DNA of 64,000 nucleotides from positions 10,916,272-10,980,271 of the forward strand of contig JACMZG010001914.1 in assembly GCA_018340805.1 (NCBI GenBank), in the 5' to 3' direction. This DNA comes from Microvelia longipes (Eukaryota > Arthropoda > Insecta > Hemiptera > Veliidae). Made by a program: the position numbers and the translations under genes. Shown in pieces: positions 1 to 11,600 of this stretch (positions within the stretch are counted from its first letter, which is position 1; every line of letters starts with the position of its first letter). The notes beneath the pieces are model-generated. The model saw only the letters and a program-made list of their open reading frames with translations. It had not been told where the DNA came from and did not search any database.

Positions 1-289
1 TTTACGTGTTCTTAACATATGCTGTGTTGTTATTTTATATACTGCTGTATTTTTCAAGTTATAAATGTATGTTTTTCCAATAATTTTATCAGTGTGTTAC
101 TGGTCTATTTTAAGAATCTATTTTTGTTTATTAATTATGTTGGTAACACTGTATATAAACCTATTTATCCTTTTTAAAAGCGATAAATAAATAGACAAAC
201 GAATACGGTGTTCTTGTTATCTTTTATTTTGTATGTACTGAGTTTAAAATAAACTCGTTTATTTGTTAAGTTAAAATTTTTAACTTAAC

Positions 290-462
290 TTGGTTAACTT
301 AAAAATTTTAACTTATCTTCGTTAACTTAAAAATTGTAACTTAACATAGTTGACTTAAAATTTTAACTTATCTTCGTTAACTTAAAAATTGTAACTTAAC
401 ATAGTTGACTTAAAATTTTAACTTATCTTCGTTAACTTAAAAATTTTAACTTAACAAGTGAT
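290..462. repeat. 55-bp AT-rich tandem repeat
   Basis: About three copies of a 55-bp unit; the landmark ACTTATCTTCG recurs at 311, 366 and 421. Each unit is two similar halves of about 28 bp built on TTAACTTAAAAATT. No coding content. Confidence 0.85.
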
Positions 463-465
463 AAG

Positions 466-740
466 AAAAATTCGGCTATGGGGTACCTTGAAACATTTCT
501 TCACCCCAGATTTGCTTCGCTCCTACTCACTTCTTCTGGTTCGCTTCGCTTTTCTTTAAGATATTAAATCATTAAAATAAAATCAAAATACCTCTTCGGA
601 CTTGCCTTGTTCGTCCTTTAGCAGTAACTACATTTGATTTATTTTCAGTGGTCGCCCATTCGGGCACTATCCTTTTTGGATGCTGCTTAGCTTCTATGTT
701 CTGACAAATACCGTACAAAACAAAACTTACTATACTTCTT
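466..740 (-). mobile_element. 5S-derived SINE-like element, 5'-truncated
   Basis: Read on the minus strand, positions 697-644 resemble the 3' half of 5S rRNA: GAAGCTAAGCAGCATCC (box A-like), then GATAGTGCC...ATGGGCGACC (box C-like). Diverged GCGAAGCG modules follow, and the copy ends near 480 at GGTACC, as the other family members do. The 5' module of the family is missing upstream. Only the internal half of a 5S gene is present, so this is a repeat module and not a 5S gene. Confidence 0.7.
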
Positions 741-813
741 TGTTACGTGAAGTACACGGTTACTATATTCAAAATTGGAAATTTTTTCAATTAGATTTCT
801 TTTACAATTTTTA

Positions 814-1232
814 ATTTTCCTTATTTATACCGTAGGTATTTAGGAAAATTTTATTATGGGGTTAGGGAAAAAATCCGAAATCGGGTTTTCACGTGAATTA
901 TCCGTTTAGGTGTTAAACGTTTTAAGACCTCCCGAGTGGTTTTCATAAAGTTGTCTGTCTGTATGTGTGTGAGTGCTTTTGTCTAATATCATCGTAGCTC
1001 CCAGTGTATTTATTCTAAAGAGTTGAAACTTGGTACAAAAATCAATATTTCGGTCTTGTTGTGCTGTCCGAAAAATAAGTTTCATATAATGGCATTAACC
1101 GGCAACAATCACTTAACAAAAATTTCGAAAATTCATGAAACATGGAAAAATGTTTCGATTGATTTAAGAGAGGATGAGCGTAACGACTCTGATGTGATGA
1201 GGAAAAGTTCCGAGGTCCCCCATACCCATTTA
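814..1232 (+). mobile_element. Chimeric SINE-like family, short form (no 5S core)
   Basis: Starts with the family 5' palindrome (CTTATTTATACCGTAGG...). It then has the TGTCTGTCTGTATGTGTG stretch and the ATCATCGTAGCTCCCAGTG block. After that it joins directly to the family 3' end (GGATGAGCGTAACGACTCTG, then AGGAAAAGTTCCGAGG). The 5S-like core of the long copies is absent. An open frame of 81 codons at 1023-1268 lies wholly within this repeat and is not a gene. A short antisense piece of the family middle follows at about 1250-1312. Confidence 0.75.
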
Positions 1233-1382
1233 TTAATAAACAGAAACATGTCATTCGATAAAAATTGAGCTCATGCTAATAATAAGATGAACCTTATCAC
1301 ATTTGTTGGTTTATTGCGTTCTAAAAATCAAATCGATCAAAACCTTTTTCAAAACAAAAAACTTAATAACCTCTATTTTAAA

Positions 1383-1767
1383 TTATTCAAGCTTTTGAGG
1401 AGGAATAGGTCCAAATTAATTAAAAAAACTAATTTTAACGAGGTTTCGATATAATTTTATCTTTTTTAAGGCTTAATATAAAATAAGGCTTAAGAGGGCC
1501 TTGTCCCAACTAAGGAGTTTTTAATTGTAGATCTTTGTTTAGAACTTAATGTAACAACAACATTGTTACCTTTTTTGTTTTTAACGAAATTATTTGTCTG
1601 TTACTCTAGTTGTTGTCCAAACATCTCTTTGTTAGCAACCATGTAACTGTTTTTTTTTTTTATTATTTATTATGTTAAGCCTTGATTAAGATTAAATTAT
1701 ATCGAAAGCTCGGCAAAATTAGTTGTTTTTAGTAATTTGGACCTATTCCTCCTCAAAGCTTGAATAA
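1383..1767. mobile_element. Non-autonomous TIR element (385 bp)
   Basis: The left arm begins TTATTCAAGCTTTTGAGG and the right arm ends with its reverse complement CCTCAAAGCTTGAATAA. The arms pair imperfectly for roughly 80-110 bp, including AGGAATAGGTCCAAATTA and CGATATAATTTAATC-type blocks. No transposase frame lies inside. I could not fix a target-site duplication. Confidence 0.75.
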
Positions 1768-2007
1768 AACATTTTTCCTCGTTTTAAGAATTTTTAAAGA
1801 TTTTGCTGACCTCAGAATAAAAGTTGCCTAACGTTTTGGGCATAATTACTTTGGTCTTACTATGTGTTACATGAAAGATTAGCCTAACGATATTGGCAAA
1901 CGTGTTACACACTCATTTGGCATATGGCGAGATGTTGAGAAGGTAAGCAGCCTATTGTTTGTGAAATTCTTAAAATGCGATGTGTATAGTTATTTTATCA
2001 TGTAACA

Positions 2008-2066
2008 GGGACCTTAGCGGGCCTCGTAGGCTTGCATAGCGGACCTTTAAGGCTCGCTAAGTCCCC
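2008..2066. repeat. GC-richer imperfect hairpin
   Basis: GGGACCTTAGCGGGCCT pairs with AAGGCTCGCTAAGTCCCC across a loop of about 20 bp. It stands out from its AT-rich surroundings; function unknown. Confidence 0.5.
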
Positions 2067-4300
2067 TTGAATATGATTAATTGAAGCGGGGCTTAGAGGC
2101 GAGGCATTGATAATTTAGCATTAAAATTAGAACTACTTATAATACCTAACAATAAAAACGGAAGCCATAGTGAGGGCCTTCGGGACGCGAAACGGCCCGT
2201 TAAGTTTTTTTAAATGACCGTAAATGTCGTTACACCCTTAACAGATACGTGATCTAACACATTCAAGGTATTAGCGTAACAAGAACTTTTTCATAACATA
2301 ATATATGAAGATGACATAATTGTTTGTAATTTTAATTAGAATTTTTTAAGTCAGAGTGTACGTACTGTAACGGGATTTATTATTTACATTACATTCTTAT
2401 AAATTATTTTTTTAATTAGATCACTTATTCTTATTATAATCGTAAAAGCAAAAAATCTAGGAATAAATTAACAATTTTAATTTTAAATGAAAAATTAAAC
2501 CGTTTAAAATTTAATATTATTATATGAATAATAATTGAATGCGCTTACAATTTGCGTGTCATAGTGTATTTAGAAATAACTTTATCAATAGTTTTTGAAA
2601 CTAATTCACTGGCATCTACGTTTAAATCATAATTATCAAAGAACATATATGTTCGACTTCATGTTAAGCCTTTTTATCAGAATAGATTATAGCTTAAAAT
2701 GTTTATTTTTATTACTGCCTTCTTCTGTTTCTATAAAGCTCGGGTTTTCTTAGCACTTAATAGTGCTTGTTAAATTTTTTCATGAAAGAAAATCCTTATT
2801 ACTGTGCTTTCCTTTTATAATAGCTAGTTATAATTATTATTTATTTTAGACTACAAACCGACTTATTTTACAGAGTAAATATTGTTTAAAGTAAAAAATT
2901 AAAAGATTATCTTATTAAATTTATAAGAAAGAAGGATTTTAATAGAGAAAAAAGAACACCTTTTTTTTAAAAAGACTAGACTTCAGCACCTCATTTGAAG
3001 ACCTTAAACCCAGAATAAGTTGATAATTGTAGTAATGTATTTCTGGACGTATGTATAATCCGGTTGTAATTGGCTTAATGCTATCATTAGCAGTCGGGGC
3101 AACACTCAAGCTCTCAACAACTTCTAGTCTCAATGACCACGACGTGCCAATAGAAGTAAGTGCTCACTTACTTCTAAAAAAATAAGGAAGTGAGTAGGAG
3201 AGGGTCTATATAGGGAATCTGTACTGAGTCAAGGCCGTGACCCAGTACTATCTGACGTAGTGATGCTTTGTGTCTTTTATTATGGATGTGTTCGTGACAT
3301 GGCTTTCCCGTTTTCGTTTTTTGTCAAGTGTTGGTTTGTGTTCCGAAAAAGTAATGTCTGAATTGAAACTAAGTAGTTCGTTAATAATATTTTTGTCAGT
3401 AATTCGATGTTTGTACATTTCTAGTCATTCAAGTACGTCAAGTAGAGGTTCTTTTGATTGTTTGAGTAGCAGTGTCATTGAGTTTGATATTGTATCTTGT
3501 TTGTATGTGCGAAGGTGATTGGAGATATATTCTCTTTAACTTTAATTTGTTTGTTTGCGGGTTAAATATCAAATGGCTTATCCGTTTAAAACAAAAATCT
3601 ATCTTGCTGTCTCATATAGTGATAATATTTTCTTTTTAATTTTTAAAAGAATCATATTTTTATTTAAACGTTTTGTATTATTTCAAAACGTTGTCACTTT
3701 ATGTCTATACGTTTGTCCTTAAGAACATGAAAATTTTATAAACTTGAGATGTTTCATTTTTGTATTTTTAATCTCCTTCTTTTTCTCTTTGATCCCCAAA
3801 TTCTTTTAAAGGAAAGTTAAAATACTTCCCATCAAACAAAAAGTAACTTCTTTTAGCAAATAACAAGCGTAGAATAAGTTCAGAATCAAATCTCCTATCA
3901 TAGTTCAGTATCACACTGTTATCACTTTTTATTTGGGCAATTTTTCTTCTTCCAATTCATTCTATAAAAAGTTAGATAAGAAGAAATGTTAGGACGATTT
4001 TCACGCGCTTCCTTCTAAAGGCTACTTGACGGTAAAAAAGTTTTTTCTTAAAGCCCATGGTCTGTGAAAGATTTTTACGGCTTTACCCAGGAATACCTTT
4101 TAGGGCTGTAACTATTTTTCTATCTTTCCGTTTGGAGTTGGTAAAAAGGTATATCGTTTTCATTGAGTATCTTCCTTACTTCTCTTTACTTTATAAAAGG
4201 AGAAAGCATTGAAACTTATCTTTTTTATGACGTCTTTATACCTTATTTTCTTCTTATTACTTTTAACAATTTCGAAGCGAGATTTCTAATCAGAGAGCTC
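2067..4300. other. No gene recognised
   Basis: AT-rich sequence with only short open frames (64 and 82 codons) that show no recognisable motif. A small palindrome around GTACTGAGTCAAGGCCGTGAC lies near 3222-3250. Confidence 0.5.
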
Positions 4301-4620
4301 GACAGTCGCTACCCCTCTATCAAAGTGTACCGTTCACTGGCGATAGTCGCTACCCCTCTATCAAAGTGTACCGTTTACTGGCGACAGTCGCTACCCCTCT
4401 ATCCAAGTGTACCGTTCACTGGTGACAGTCGCTACCCCTCTATCAAAGTGTACCGTTCACTGGCGATAGTCGCTACCCCTCTATCCAAGTGTACCGTTCA
4501 CTGGTGACAGTTGGCTACCCCTCTGTCAAAGTGTACCGTTCACTGGCGACAGTCGCTACCCCTCTAAAAGTCACAACTGTCGCTACCCCTCTATCAAAGT
4601 GTACTGTTCACTAGCGAATT
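4301..4620. repeat. 41-bp minisatellite
   Basis: About 7-8 copies of a unit starting GACAGTCGCTACCCCTCTAT and carrying AAGTGTACCGTTCACTGG. Unit starts at 4301, 4342, 4383 and 4424 give an exact 41-bp period. Since 41 is not a multiple of 3, the 114-codon open frame across 4163-4507 shows a 41-residue superperiod and is an artefact. The last copies (4540-4620) are degenerate. Confidence 0.95.
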
Positions 4621-4840
4621 GAAACAAGTCTACCGTTTATTATATATATAGCGTCCTTTTTCCTGACAAATATGTTGTATTCATTATGCATACTTATTTC
4701 TTTTGGTTCTATTAATATTAAAAGATAAATTGGGCTTATCCATATTAAAATCTGTTTTGAATCATATCAAATCCTTTGACATTTTTCTACCAATATCTCC
4801 CTAAGCTTGATACATACCTTTGCAAATAAACTTTTGCTTT

Positions 4841-4908
4841 AAATAAATCATAGACTTTTGTTCTAAACCAATAAAAACGATAATGTTAACAAAAGTCTAT
4901 GATTTATG
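4841..4908. repeat. Hairpin, about 20-bp arms
   Basis: AAATAAATCATAGACTTTTG and its reverse complement CAAAAGTCTATGATTTAT flank a loop of about 26 bp. Possibly the remnant of a small TIR element. Confidence 0.6.
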
Positions 4909-4909
4909 T

Positions 4910-6050
4910 ATAATAACTTGTTGAAAAATTACTGAAACATGTGGTATCAGCATAGACTGATTTTATTTATTCTATTTAATCTTATTTTTGAAACAATAAT
5001 GTATTATAGTTTACAGATGCTATGTTTTAATTTAGTTATACAATGTTAACAAAATTGATTAAAAAATTACCATATTTGGAAGTACCAACAGTCATTGGTG
5101 GATTGGAACTTCCAGGGTTTTATTTACTAGAGTAAAAGATCAATTCCAAAAGGTACTAGATATCATGTTTAATTCTTATTATTTAGGATTTAATGTTATG
5201 GCATCCAAAATTAACCATCTGGCATTTACAAATGCCTATAACTTATTACGTAATACAACAACAACTTTGAGCTTTACTTCGTGTCTAATTCTATGTAACA
5301 TTTGTTGATTGAATAACAATAGTTTTGCCCATTTGATAAATTCCTTATTGTCCCGTAAAAAAGAACTTCTCAAACTTGGTCTTTGGGAAAAGTTGTGAAA
5401 ACTCTGCAGAAGTTTTAATATCCCTTGACTAAGTCACTTTGTTTAAAGGAGGTTACTAAAAACCAACTGTTTCCACTAAGTTAAACTTTAAGTGTTAGAA
5501 ACTGTATCAAGTTTAGGTTTAAGGGGGCAAAACCTAAAGGACCTTATTCTTCGCATCGTAAAAGACCTCAAGATAATTTAACAGTGACTTAAGATTCTAA
5601 AATAAGAGATTTTAAACCAAATTTATCTGGCACTAATTTATTTTCATTTTGTTGAAGGAAATTGACTTTTTAATTGCTATTTTTTAATCAAGTTTTGAAC
5701 AGTTGTTGCTTTTCCTTTGGTCATTAGTTTGTTTATTAATTAGATCCCCTCGTTATTACGTTAACTTTTGAACTCTTTATGGGACGCAATTAAAATGATA
5801 TTGTAGTCAAGACCCAATATAAAAAAACCCCTTGTGAATAAAAAAATATCTAAATTTAAATTATTAATTGGGTAAGTTGTTCCTAGAAGAAGATATGCTT
5901 CTTAGCTAAACCTTGTTACTTCATCTAGCTTTATAAAAGGGCCATACTACATGCGATATTTCCTTGATGATAATTAACCTTTCCCTAATTATTTAAGTAC
6001 TAGTATATTCTATGATTCATTTAAATTTTTACTAGGTAAACAGAAACTGT
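4910..6050. other. No gene recognised
   Basis: AT-rich; no coding or repeat structure that I can support. Confidence 0.5.
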
Positions 6051-6054
6051 AAAG

Positions 6055-6250
6055 TGTAATATCCGAAACCGAATTTTCACCTGAATCGTCCATTTTTAGA
6101 TTTTTGTAAGACTTTTATAGTAGTTTTTATAAAGTTGTCTGACTGCTTGTATGTTTCTGTAAGTGTGCTGTGCGTTTGTGACTGTTATCATTGTAGCTTC
6201 CTGTGTGTTTATGCTAGAAAGTTGCTCTTTCCTACGTAAACCAATCTGTA
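6055..6250 (+). mobile_element. Chimeric SINE-like family, 5' module fragment
   Basis: Contains ATCCGAAACCG, TTATAAAGTTGTCTGACTG, ATCATTGTAGCTTCC and TATGCTAGAAAGTTG in the family order. The terminal palindrome, 5S core and 3' end are missing. Confidence 0.65.
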
Positions 6251-6304
6251 GGTACAATAGGTGTCATATCTATATTATTATGTACAAAAAACTATGTTCC
6301 TTTA

Positions 6305-6716
6305 AAATTTTTTTTTTATTTATTTAGTTAAGTACGACTACAAAACAATTGTTATTAGTACTTCAGTTATAAGTTACTTTATCGTGCCATAATTTGAAGG
6401 AGAAAATATCCATTGATATCACTCCATAGCGTTCAGTTTTAAAGATCATTGAAAAAAAAAAGTAAATTTGAAAAAAAAAACCAAGAGAAATTAAATTAAC
6501 TTTAACATGATAATATTTTAAATGCATTTTAACTAAGAGGTCTCTCGGCCACTGTCTCTTCAGCCGCCTAGGAGGATTGTCTGGAATGGTTGGAGAGGAA
6601 AGAGCCTGAACAAAAGGATTATAGTGATCAGATAAGGATTGATAACGAAATCGGCATAGGTCGCGGACAAAGGGTACTTTGAGATCATCGTGTAGGCCTT
6701 TAAAAAATACAGACAA
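6305..6716 (-). pseudogene. Jockey-like LINE: 5'-truncated 3' end with ORF2 C-terminus
   Basis: The minus-strand frame from 6716 reads ...LHDDLKVPFVRDL...YNPFVQALSS...PPRRLKRQWPRDLL. I recognise the order HxDL-x-VP, then HxNP-like, then RRLKRxxPxDL as the extreme C-terminus of reverse transcriptase in jockey-type non-LTR elements. Only this tail of the polyprotein is present; no endonuclease or RT catalytic motifs are seen. A 3' UTR follows and ends, on the minus strand, in AATAAATAAA plus an A-run (plus-strand T-run at 6308-6318), which fits a retrotransposed 3' end. The normal stop has probably been lost, since the frame runs on into the UTR. Upstream it abuts the repeat at 6706. Dead copy; the clade is inferred from motif memory only. 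Confidence 0.6.
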
Positions 6717-7005
6717 AATGAGTAACGAGCAGTGCTTGACAATTGAGTAACTGCTTAGGTTCTAAAGCATGATCCGGAACCTTAAGCAAGAAATGGGTTG
6801 TTAGGCACGGAAACACGCATTCTAAATGAAATTCGCCCGACAGCGGACCACCTTGCCGGAATTATTTATTTAAAAGTTGTAAACTTATATAATGTAAAAA
6901 AATTATAAAAATTATCATTCTAACCAGGATTGTTGTTAAGCACGTAAACACGCATCCAAAGGAAATTCGCCCGACATGCGGACCACCGCGCCGGAATTAT
7001 TTGAT
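6706..7005. repeat. Unnamed interspersed repeat with two internal subunits (copy A)
   Basis: Contains CTTAGGTTC...GAACCTTAAG (hairpin). Two similar subunits about 150 bp apart carry GTTAAGCACG, AACACGCATCC, AATTCGCCCGAC and GCGGACCACC...CCGGAATTATTT. A second copy lies at 54405-55615, split by a LINE insertion. I do not recognise the family. Confidence 0.75.
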
Positions 7006-7590
7006 TAAAAAAAACAATAAACGTATTATGGTTAGTTAGATTTCTTTCTCAGGTTGGTCCAAAATGAGACAATAAATTGTTATGTTATAATGGTGTAGGT
7101 ATTATGTCTGTAGTCAAAATATATATTATGGTTTTAACGTTCTGAATAGTCGCTATTTTTGAGTAATAAATAAATTATTTATTACAACACTTAACAATTA
7201 GTTTAAATACTCTAATTGTTATGGAAAACAACTGTTTCAAGTAATAATATTAAACGAGTGGTTTCTAGCTATCTAACCGCATATTCTAACCTACATAAGG
7301 TCAGGTTTCGCAAAATCATCCCGCAAAAAAGGGATTTTAACACTTTCAAGAGAGTTAAATGGTTTTAAGGGAATACTTGGGAATGGGTGGGAATATTTGG
7401 GAATAAGTTACAGGTGGGTTTTACAGGTTTTTTCACTTTTTCAGGGCACTCAACCAAATCTTGATAATAAAATCCAGGACAAACTTTTTAACCTCTCTTT
7501 TGACCAAATATTTGGGGACCCGGAAATAACACATATGTGCCATAAGTTTTTTCTTTAATCCCTTACATTATCCAACTCCTAATGCTTTTT

Positions 7591-7965
7591 TTACTTTTCT
7601 CATTTATACCGTAGGTAAATAGTAAAAGTATTGTGTTTGCAAAAAATCCGAAACAGGTAACAAGGATGTCACCTGAATTATCCGTTTTAGATGTTTTTAA
7701 GGCATCCTAAGTGGTTTTCACTAAGTCGTATGTGTGTGTGTATCTGTTATCATCGTAGCTCCGAGTGTATGTATGCTAGAGAATTGAGACTTTGTGTAAA
7801 AATCAGTCTATAGGTGTAGTTATACCTATCCGAAAATTATTTTTTATCGCGTCATTAACACGTAATAATGACTCGAAAAATCATGTAACGCGAAAACGTT
7901 TGTCGATTTTTATTCCTCTAATTTAGTTCAAGCCAAATTTTTATAAAGAGTAAAATTTTAGACTG
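7591..7965 (+). mobile_element. Chimeric SINE-like family, 5' module
   Basis: Begins TTACTTTTCTCATTTATACC with the family palindrome. It continues through AAATCCGAAACAGG, TCCGTTTTAGATG, the TGTGTGTGTATCTG stretch, ATCATCGTAGCTCC and AATCAGTCTATAGG. It runs into the (AT)n tract. The 5S-like core that belongs downstream is found at 8436-8496. Confidence 0.75.
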
Positions 7966-7968
7966 GTA

Positions 7969-7969
<1 letters not shown>

Positions 7970-8051
<82 letters not shown>
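7970..8051. repeat. (AT)n microsatellite
   Basis: Uninterrupted AT dinucleotides lying inside the chimeric repeat, between its 5' module and its middle. Confidence 0.95.
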
Positions 8052-8057
<6 letters not shown>

Positions 8058-8088
8058 TTATATTATAAGTAAAATATCAACATTAACC

Positions 8089-8630
8089 TAACCACACCAA
8101 GGAGTATCATCACTGGGTGATTCCTCCTATCAAGACTGCCAAGTCACTTTAACCAGCATGAGCACTATGTCAAATAAATTTATTGTAGACAATAATAAAT
8201 AAAGTTAAAAAAAAAGATTTGTTAAATTCCACACCAAAATTTCTGCTAAGTTGTATTACGTTATCAGCATTAGTTTAGTTTTTATCAAATGTAATGTGTA
8301 CGTTTTTAAAAAATGTCCAAGATTTGAGACATAATCCAATTGAGTTAAAATTTGATACAAGTGTATTTCTATACGTAATAAATAAGTGAATAGTTTTGTT
8401 TTAATACGTTAAGTATTTATATATTTTTGTTTGATCATAAACGTTAAGCTGCATCGATCGTGATCATTGCCTAGATGGGTGGCCGCTGGGAAGAAACATT
8501 TTTTTTTTTTTTAAATTTATTGATTATTGTCTACAATAAATGTATTTGACATAGTGCTAATGCTGGTTAAAGTGACTTGGCAGTCTTGATAGGAGGAATC
8601 ACCCAGTGGTGATACTCCTTGGCGTGGTTA
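8089..8630. mobile_element. Inverted repeat (about 115-bp arms) enclosing a 5S-like core
   Basis: The left arm (8089-8203, starting TAACCACACCAAGGAG) and right arm (8514-8630, ending CTCCTTGGCGTGGTTA) are near-perfect reverse complements. They share ATCACCCAG, GACTTGGCAGTCTTGATAGG and TTGTCTACAATAAA. The enclosed 300 bp holds the middle of the chimeric family (CAGCATTAGTTTAG...TTATCAAATG). At 8436-8496 is a 5S-like segment: AACGTTAAGCTGCATCG (box A-like) and TGCCTAGATGGGTGGCCGC (box C-like). The arms interrupt the family on both sides of the core, so this is either a foldback element or an inverted duplication around the SINE. Confidence 0.7.
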
Positions 8631-8639
8631 CTAATGTAA

Positions 8640-11600
8640 TAGAGTATTTAAATTTCTTTTGCTCATAAAATGATTAAACGTGTTAAAAAATATATTAAGC
8701 TGTGAAAAAGTATTTAATTTAAGTTTTAAACAGTTGAAATAAGCATTTAAAGAAGAGTAAAGGGGGATTGGGTGAGAGAGTGGGGTGAAAACGGAACGTT
8801 CTATAGGTTGGGTCGTTTAAGGTACAGATGGGAGATTTAGTTAGAAATATCTTAAAGTCAACAGTTGCTTACAGTTCAATAGAATGTAAAGAAGACTGAA
8901 ACAAAACAATTCCGTGTTCCAAGTAATACAATGTCTTATGAACGTGATGACTACAGCTGTCAGTATTATGTTATTGTCAGTATAGAATAAACTCTTATGA
9001 GTGTTGTTCTAGTAAATATTGTAATACACGGCGGTATTCTTACGTTTGCCGTCACACAAGCAGTCGAGGGCGTTTTCCCGCCAAAAGAACATGTTTAAAT
9101 ATATTTTTCGTTTTTTTGCTGTATCATCAAAAGTATAAGTTTTTTTCATTCTAATATTTTACAGGGTGTTCTTTTATATGACGTACTTAAAGATAATGCA
9201 ATACAAAAAATTGTGCAAAAACTCTATTACTATCTGACGAAAAGCGAAGGGAGATAGTGATTACATGTTGGTGTATTGTGAAGTGAGGAATAATTTTGTT
9301 AAGTTTCATGGCTTTATTTAGCTGTCATTGTATATATGAGATTGCTTTTACTTCAACTTATAATGACAAAGACTACAAATAATCTGGGTACGGATTGTCA
9401 CATTTTATATGCGAGAGATAGTTAGTTACGAGCTTTTTCTCAGAGGTGAGAACCTTGAAAAGTTATCAATTCTGAAGTTGTTTTGAATAGAAGAATAAAA
9501 CTATTTTAGCGAAGACTGTTTCAATTTCAATAAGAGAAATGTGAAAAAGACAAATAAATAGAAATTTATTTCTAAGTTTTTTTTTTTAATACAATAAAAA
9601 GCCAAGGAAAAAGTAGAATGGATTTTACTAAGTCAAAAGGTTCAAAAAACACTTCTTATACTGAAAGGAAAAATATAGAGGGAAAAATTTACTCCTTTTT
9701 CTAATGGGAATGCAAAAAAGAATTGACTCCTGGGATAAAAAAAGGCAATAAGGAATTGCTAGGAGTTGAAAGAGTAAGGGCAATAAAACGAGCAAAAAAG
9801 TAGTGTGAGTTTAGAGACTCTAATGCTAAGATTAAGTCCCATCTGTAATCCTGGAGCCTTTTTTGGAATTAGGGTTTTGGTAGTGAGGGGTTCGGGTGAT
9901 AAAACTCCTACCATTGATCCTAGAGGACCAGAGGGACGGCTAGGTTGAGACGCTTTGGTTAGAACGCCTTGGTTTCGGGTAAGAATCCTTATAGTAATCA
10001 GAGTAGAAAGCACTCGACAGATTTCCCCCGGAGAAAACCTTCTGACCGCTGGAAAACATTCATCTGAACCTCCCTTTTTCCCCACTAACATTTCCTTGAA
10101 TCCTTCCCATTAGAATATATCTCCTGTATATGAAATCTAACCCCAAATATTTTTTAAAGCTTAATATAAATATATTTTATTTAAATATATTAATGCATAT
10201 AAAATAGATTTGGACTTTAGGGTTAGGTATTTTATAAGGTTTGATCACATGCTGAATTGAACTTAGTTTTTAGATGCTATAACCTGACTCAAGGAGGGGC
10301 TTATCCTAACAGTGGTTATAAATGTCCTAACTAGATCAGTGGAGGTGGGTTGGTTCTTAAGACTAATATCCAAAATAAAACCTTAAACACAAAAGAAATA
10401 AGGCATATAATATTGACGTAACAAAGTCTACATATGTATCTTAAAGAAATAATAATGATCACAGAGTGAATTAAAACAGTATTCATTTAGATTTTAAATA
10501 ATCCAAAAATCAGGATAAGTGATATTTAGTATTAATTTAGTTTATATGTTTAGATTATAATTTTAATTTAATAAATAAGTTTAAGTTAGTGTAAGATAAG
10601 TTAACAATTTACTAAATCTAATAATTCAATATTTATTTGATTAATTAATAATGTGATGGTCTACCAAATTTTAAACAAATAAATATCTTAAATAAATAAA
10701 TAATCTTACTACCTAATTTATAACACATAAGATAATAAGAAAGGACCGTAGGAACTTAAGTTTCGTGATACATGACATAAATATATTAAAACTAAACGAA
10801 ATATCCAGTAACATATATCTGAAGGCAAACTCAAAATTTTATATAATCAATGGCGTATCAGACGCCTAAAACCCTAACGAAATAATACCCTAAGTATCTA
10901 ACTAATCCTAGTTTCATATTTAATCCAAAATATAAATAATATGCAAAAAGGTTATAAATATATAACTTAACTAAATAACAAATAATAGTGGTAGACTGAC
11001 ATATCACAAACGATTTAATGGTTGACATAATATGTCAACCATTATATTATTATTATTATATATAATATAATAATATTATATATAAACCCAACTTTCTAAT
11101 GAGATTACCCTAAAGATTAATAAATAATTGGCGTACTTTGCCAATAAGATAATTTAAACAATAAATTATAACATATTTAAATTAAAATAAATAGCAATAA
11201 CGATAAAGGATAAATAAAATAATCGTAGGCTAACCATTAAAATGTCAAATATAAACTCCAATTACTCAGACGTGAGTTTGGTTCAAGGGAAAGGAAAGCT
11301 CGCAGCGGCGGCGCCGGTAACGATAATCAAATGTCCTATCATTTCGAAAGTACAAATGGGCTACTTACGAAAATTATCTCACAATTTTAACTTAAGTCCG
11401 TACTCCGTCGTAAACTCATAACTAAGTCACTAACTCAACTTAAAATTAATAAAAACTTAGTTCCAGGACCCTAGATCCGCTTGTCGCCATTGACCGCCAT
11501 TCTTTTTCTTCAGACCAACCAAAATTTACCTCAAAATATAAAAATTACATAATAAATTCTGAAATTAATCTTTAAAAATTAAGCGAAAAATCATATTAAT

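Noticed and set aside
4163..4507. 114-codon open frame with repeated peptide
   Set aside because: Product of the 41-bp minisatellite passing through all three frames; no other coding sign.
9161..9250. Another mariner-like end (ACAGGGTGTTC)
   Set aside because: Only the first 10-20 bases agree with the 47349 terminus; no partner end found.
9759..10091. 110-codon minus-strand frame with Pro/Ser-rich product
   Set aside because: No recognisable domain, no splice or promoter context and no second copy to test constraint. It remains possible but unsupported.
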